Assembly: GCA_005883445.1 (NCBI GenBank)
Contig: VAZL01000055.1
Coordinates: 1 to 8,309, forward strand
Length of the DNA: 8,309 nucleotides
Direction of reading: 5' to 3'
From: Alphaproteobacteria bacterium
GTDB taxonomy: Bacteria > Pseudomonadota > Alphaproteobacteria > Rhizobiales > Xanthobacteraceae
Shown here: positions 6,958 through 8,309 of the stretch, in pieces
Layout of the letters: every line of letters begins with the position of its first letter
Numbering within the stretch: position 1 is the stretch's first letter
Position numbers and translations under genes: made by a program
Notes under the pieces: model-generated
Seen by the model: only the letters and a program-made list of their open reading frames with translations
Database searches by the model: none
Told to the model about the DNA's origin: nothing

Positions 6958-7676
6958 ATGACCATTGCAAATTCATCCGCACCAAGGATAGGAACATCGC
7001 CTATATCGCGGAGTATCTGACCGCGGTCGGCATCGATCTCAGGGAAGTCCGCGTGGTCGGCGACGAGGAAGGGCCGATCGTCGAGGCGCTCAACGCGTTG
7101 CGCCACCGCTATACTTACGTCTTCACCACTGGCGGTATCGGGCCGACCCACGACGACATCACCGCCGACTGCGTCGCCAAGGCGTTCGGGGTGCCGATCG
7201 ACGTCGATCCGCGCGCGCTCGCCATCCTGCAGGAGCGGCTGCGCGCAACCGGAGCGGAGATGAACGAAGCGCGGCTGCGCATGACGCGCATTCCCAAGGG
7301 CGCCGATCTCGTGATCAACAAGGTGTCGGGCGCGCCCGGAATTTGGATCGGCAATGTCATCGTCATGGCCGGCGTACCGACCATCATGCAGGCCATGCTC
7401 GACGAGGTCGCCCCCAAGCTCAAAACCGGTGTTCGCATGCTGTCGCAGACCCTGCGCGCGGACGCGCGCGAGGGCGACATCGGCACCCAGCTCGGCGAGA
7501 TCGCCAAGGCCAATCCCGAAGTCGCGATCGGCAGCTATCCGTTCTTTGATCCGCAGCACGGGCCCAATACCAACGTGGTGCTGCGTGCGCGCGACGCGCG
7601 AAAGCTCGCGCTCGCCGCGCGCGCGGTGGAGGAGATGCTCGAGCGGGTGCGGGGCGCGCAATCGAGCGGGGGGTGA
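6958..7676 (+). pseudogene. Molybdopterin-binding (MoCF/CinA N-terminal) domain protein with broken N-terminus
   Basis: The stand-alone MoCF domain occurs in CinA-related proteins and in molybdenum-cofactor enzymes; the role of single-domain members is unclear. From base 6978 the frame reads RTKDRNIAYIAEYL, then GIDLREVRVVGDEE, the hallmark FTTGGIGPTHDDIT, VINKVSGAPGIWIGNVIVMAGVP, and ends with SYPFFDPQHGPNTNVVLRA. All of this matches the usual family of about 250 residues. The expected opening motif (…IGDEILSG before RTKD) is missing. In the frame at 6958 there is instead AAMTIAN, a plausible remnant of it, and the two frames differ in a way consistent with a net loss of about 10 bases near 6970-6980. 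The longest frame with a standard start codon begins at GTG 7053 (207 residues) and lacks the first strand and helix of the fold. The gene is divergent from the CoA synthetase. It is non-functional if the lesion is real, or a shortened CDS or assembly error otherwise. Confidence 0.75.
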
Positions 7677-7711
7677 TCGTCGCGGGCCTGGCTGGGGCAA
7701 ACTCGCGCACG

Positions 7712-7747
7712 GTCAGCAGATCAGGCAACTGATCGGCGCGCGCTGAC
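7712..7747. other. Two-tier hairpin with a GCAA loop in the gap before the dioxygenase
   Basis: GTCAGC (7712-7717) pairs with GCTGAC (7742-7747). Inside it, GATCAG (7719-7724) pairs with CTGATC (7729-7734) around the tetraloop GCAA, a stable GNRA loop in RNA. One base on the left and seven on the right are unpaired between the two stems. It starts 36 bases after the MoCF stop and ends 76 bases before the dioxygenase start. No T-run follows, so it is either an untypical terminator or a leader structure. Confidence 0.4.
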
Positions 7748-7810
7748 GCGCTCGTGATGCCCGCCGGCCTGCGACCACGGGTAAGATCGCAAAGGGGCGG
7801 GCTCGCACGC

Positions 7811-7817
7811 GAGGAGG
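7811..7817 (+). promoter_or_regulatory. Strong ribosome-binding site fixing the dioxygenase start
   Basis: GAGGAGG lies five bases before the ATG at 7823. It selects this start, which in turn includes the twin-arginine export signal. Confidence 0.7.
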
Positions 7818-7822
7818 CCGTC

Positions 7823-8309
7823 ATGCCGTTTCATCCCACCCGCCGCCGAGTGCTGGGGGCGTTTGCCGCGGCCGGATTTGCATTCGACGACGCGCTCGCG
7901 GCGCCGCTTGCAGCGACGCCGGCATGCCACGACGGCGATGAGCCGACCGTGCGGCAGACCGAGGGGCCGTATTTCAAGCCCAGTTCGCCGCTGCGCGCCG
8001 ATCTCGTCGAGCCGAACAGCTCGGTGCGGCCGGTCGAGGTCAGCGGGCAGGTTCTCACGCGCTCCTGCCAGCCAGTCGTGCGGGCGCTCCTCGATTTCTG
8101 GCATGCCGACGAGCGCGGCGAGTACGACAACGTCGGCTTTCGTTATCGCGGGCACCTGTTTACCGATGCCGAGGGCCGCTACCGCCTGCGCACCATCTTG
8201 CCGGCGCTCTATCCCGGCCGCACCCGCCACTACCACGTTAAGGTGCAGGCGCCGCAGCAGCGCGTGCTCACCACCCAGCTCTATTTTCCGGACGAGCCGA
8301 TGAACCGCC
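7823..8309 (+). CDS. Tat-exported intradiol ring-cleavage dioxygenase, N-terminal part, cut by window edge
   Basis: The first 162 codons are present; the gene runs off the right edge. The N-terminus TRRRVLGAFAAAGFAF (6-21) is a twin-arginine signal, so the protein is probably exported folded to the periplasm with its metal. The catalytic domain follows: TEGPYFKP (46-53), then LLDFWHADERGEYDN (89-103), YRGHLFTDAEGRYRLRTILP (108-127) and ALYPGRTRHYHVKV (128-141). The four expected Fe(III) ligands of intradiol dioxygenases are all visible: Tyr101, Tyr130, His136 and His138, with Arg133 or Arg135 as the usual catalytic arginine. The family opens catechol-type rings between the hydroxyls to give muconate-type acids. 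The sequence resembles the protocatechuate 3,4-dioxygenase beta-like exported branch more than catechol 1,2-dioxygenase, since it lacks the N-terminal helical linker domain. The substrate is unknown. It is downstream of the MoCF gene on the same strand, after 146 bases. Confidence 0.92.
   Translation, partial: MPFHPTRRRVLGAFAAAGFAFDDALAAPLAATPACHDGDEPTVRQTEGPYFKPSSPLRADLVEPNSSVRPVEVSGQVLTRSCQPVVRALLDFWHADERGEYDNVGFRYRGHLFTDAEGRYRLRTILPALYPGRTRHYHVKVQAPQQRVLTTQLYFPDEPMNR

Noticed and set aside
6948..7700. A 250-codon minus-strand open frame
   Set aside because: It is antisense to the MoCF gene, whose plus-strand frame carries clear family motifs; the minus frame does not.
7782..7787. TAAGAT as a -10 box for the dioxygenase
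   Set aside because: Only four of six bases match and nothing like a -35 box occurs at the right distance.

Overview
The window is very GC-rich, with the long open frames on non-coding strands that come with high GC. Its gene types (Bug/TctC solute receptor, circularly permuted ATP-grasp plus alpha-E pair, nu-class GST, feruloyl-CoA synthetase-type ligase, Tat-exported intradiol dioxygenase) suggest an alphaproteobacterium, probably a Hyphomicrobiales soil organism related to Bradyrhizobium/Xanthobacteraceae. That placement is inferred from gene content and composition. There is no rRNA or tRNA to anchor it.

Layout. From about 6811 down to 1, every gene is on the minus strand. In transcription order these are: an acyl/feruloyl-CoA synthetase (6811-4967); an intergenic space with a plausible promoter; a membrane-anchored HtrA-type PDZ serine protease (4860-3625); a nu-class glutathione S-transferase overlapping the protease by 4 bases (3628-2996); a palindromic repeat; a frameshifted tripartite-tricarboxylate-type substrate-binding protein (about 2885-1859); a circularly permuted ATP-grasp protein (1678-260); and the first 48 codons of an alpha-E domain protein (144 to the left edge). 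On the plus strand, divergent from the CoA synthetase, are a MoCF/CinA-N domain gene with a destroyed N-terminus (about 6958-7676) and the start of a Tat-dependent intradiol ring-cleavage dioxygenase (7823 to the right edge).

How the genes may work together. The CoA ligase (hydroxycinnamate-type), the GST, the small-organic-acid receptor and the intradiol dioxygenase fit an aromatic or lignin-derived compound theme, but they do not form one demonstrable operon. The ATP-grasp/alpha-E pair at the left edge is the start of a widespread, poorly characterised module predicted to make or modify peptides. A transglutaminase-like gene would be expected just beyond the left edge.

What stands out. Three of the seven genes carry lesions: a one-base frame change in the receptor, a foreign C-terminal tail on the protease with a 17-bp tandem duplication inside it, and loss of the conserved N-terminal motif in the MoCF gene. 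Either this stretch is decaying or the assembly has uncorrected indels. I found no CRISPR array, insertion sequence, RNA gene or convincing new defence or metabolic system. The remaining oddities are small inverted repeats and start/stop overlaps.
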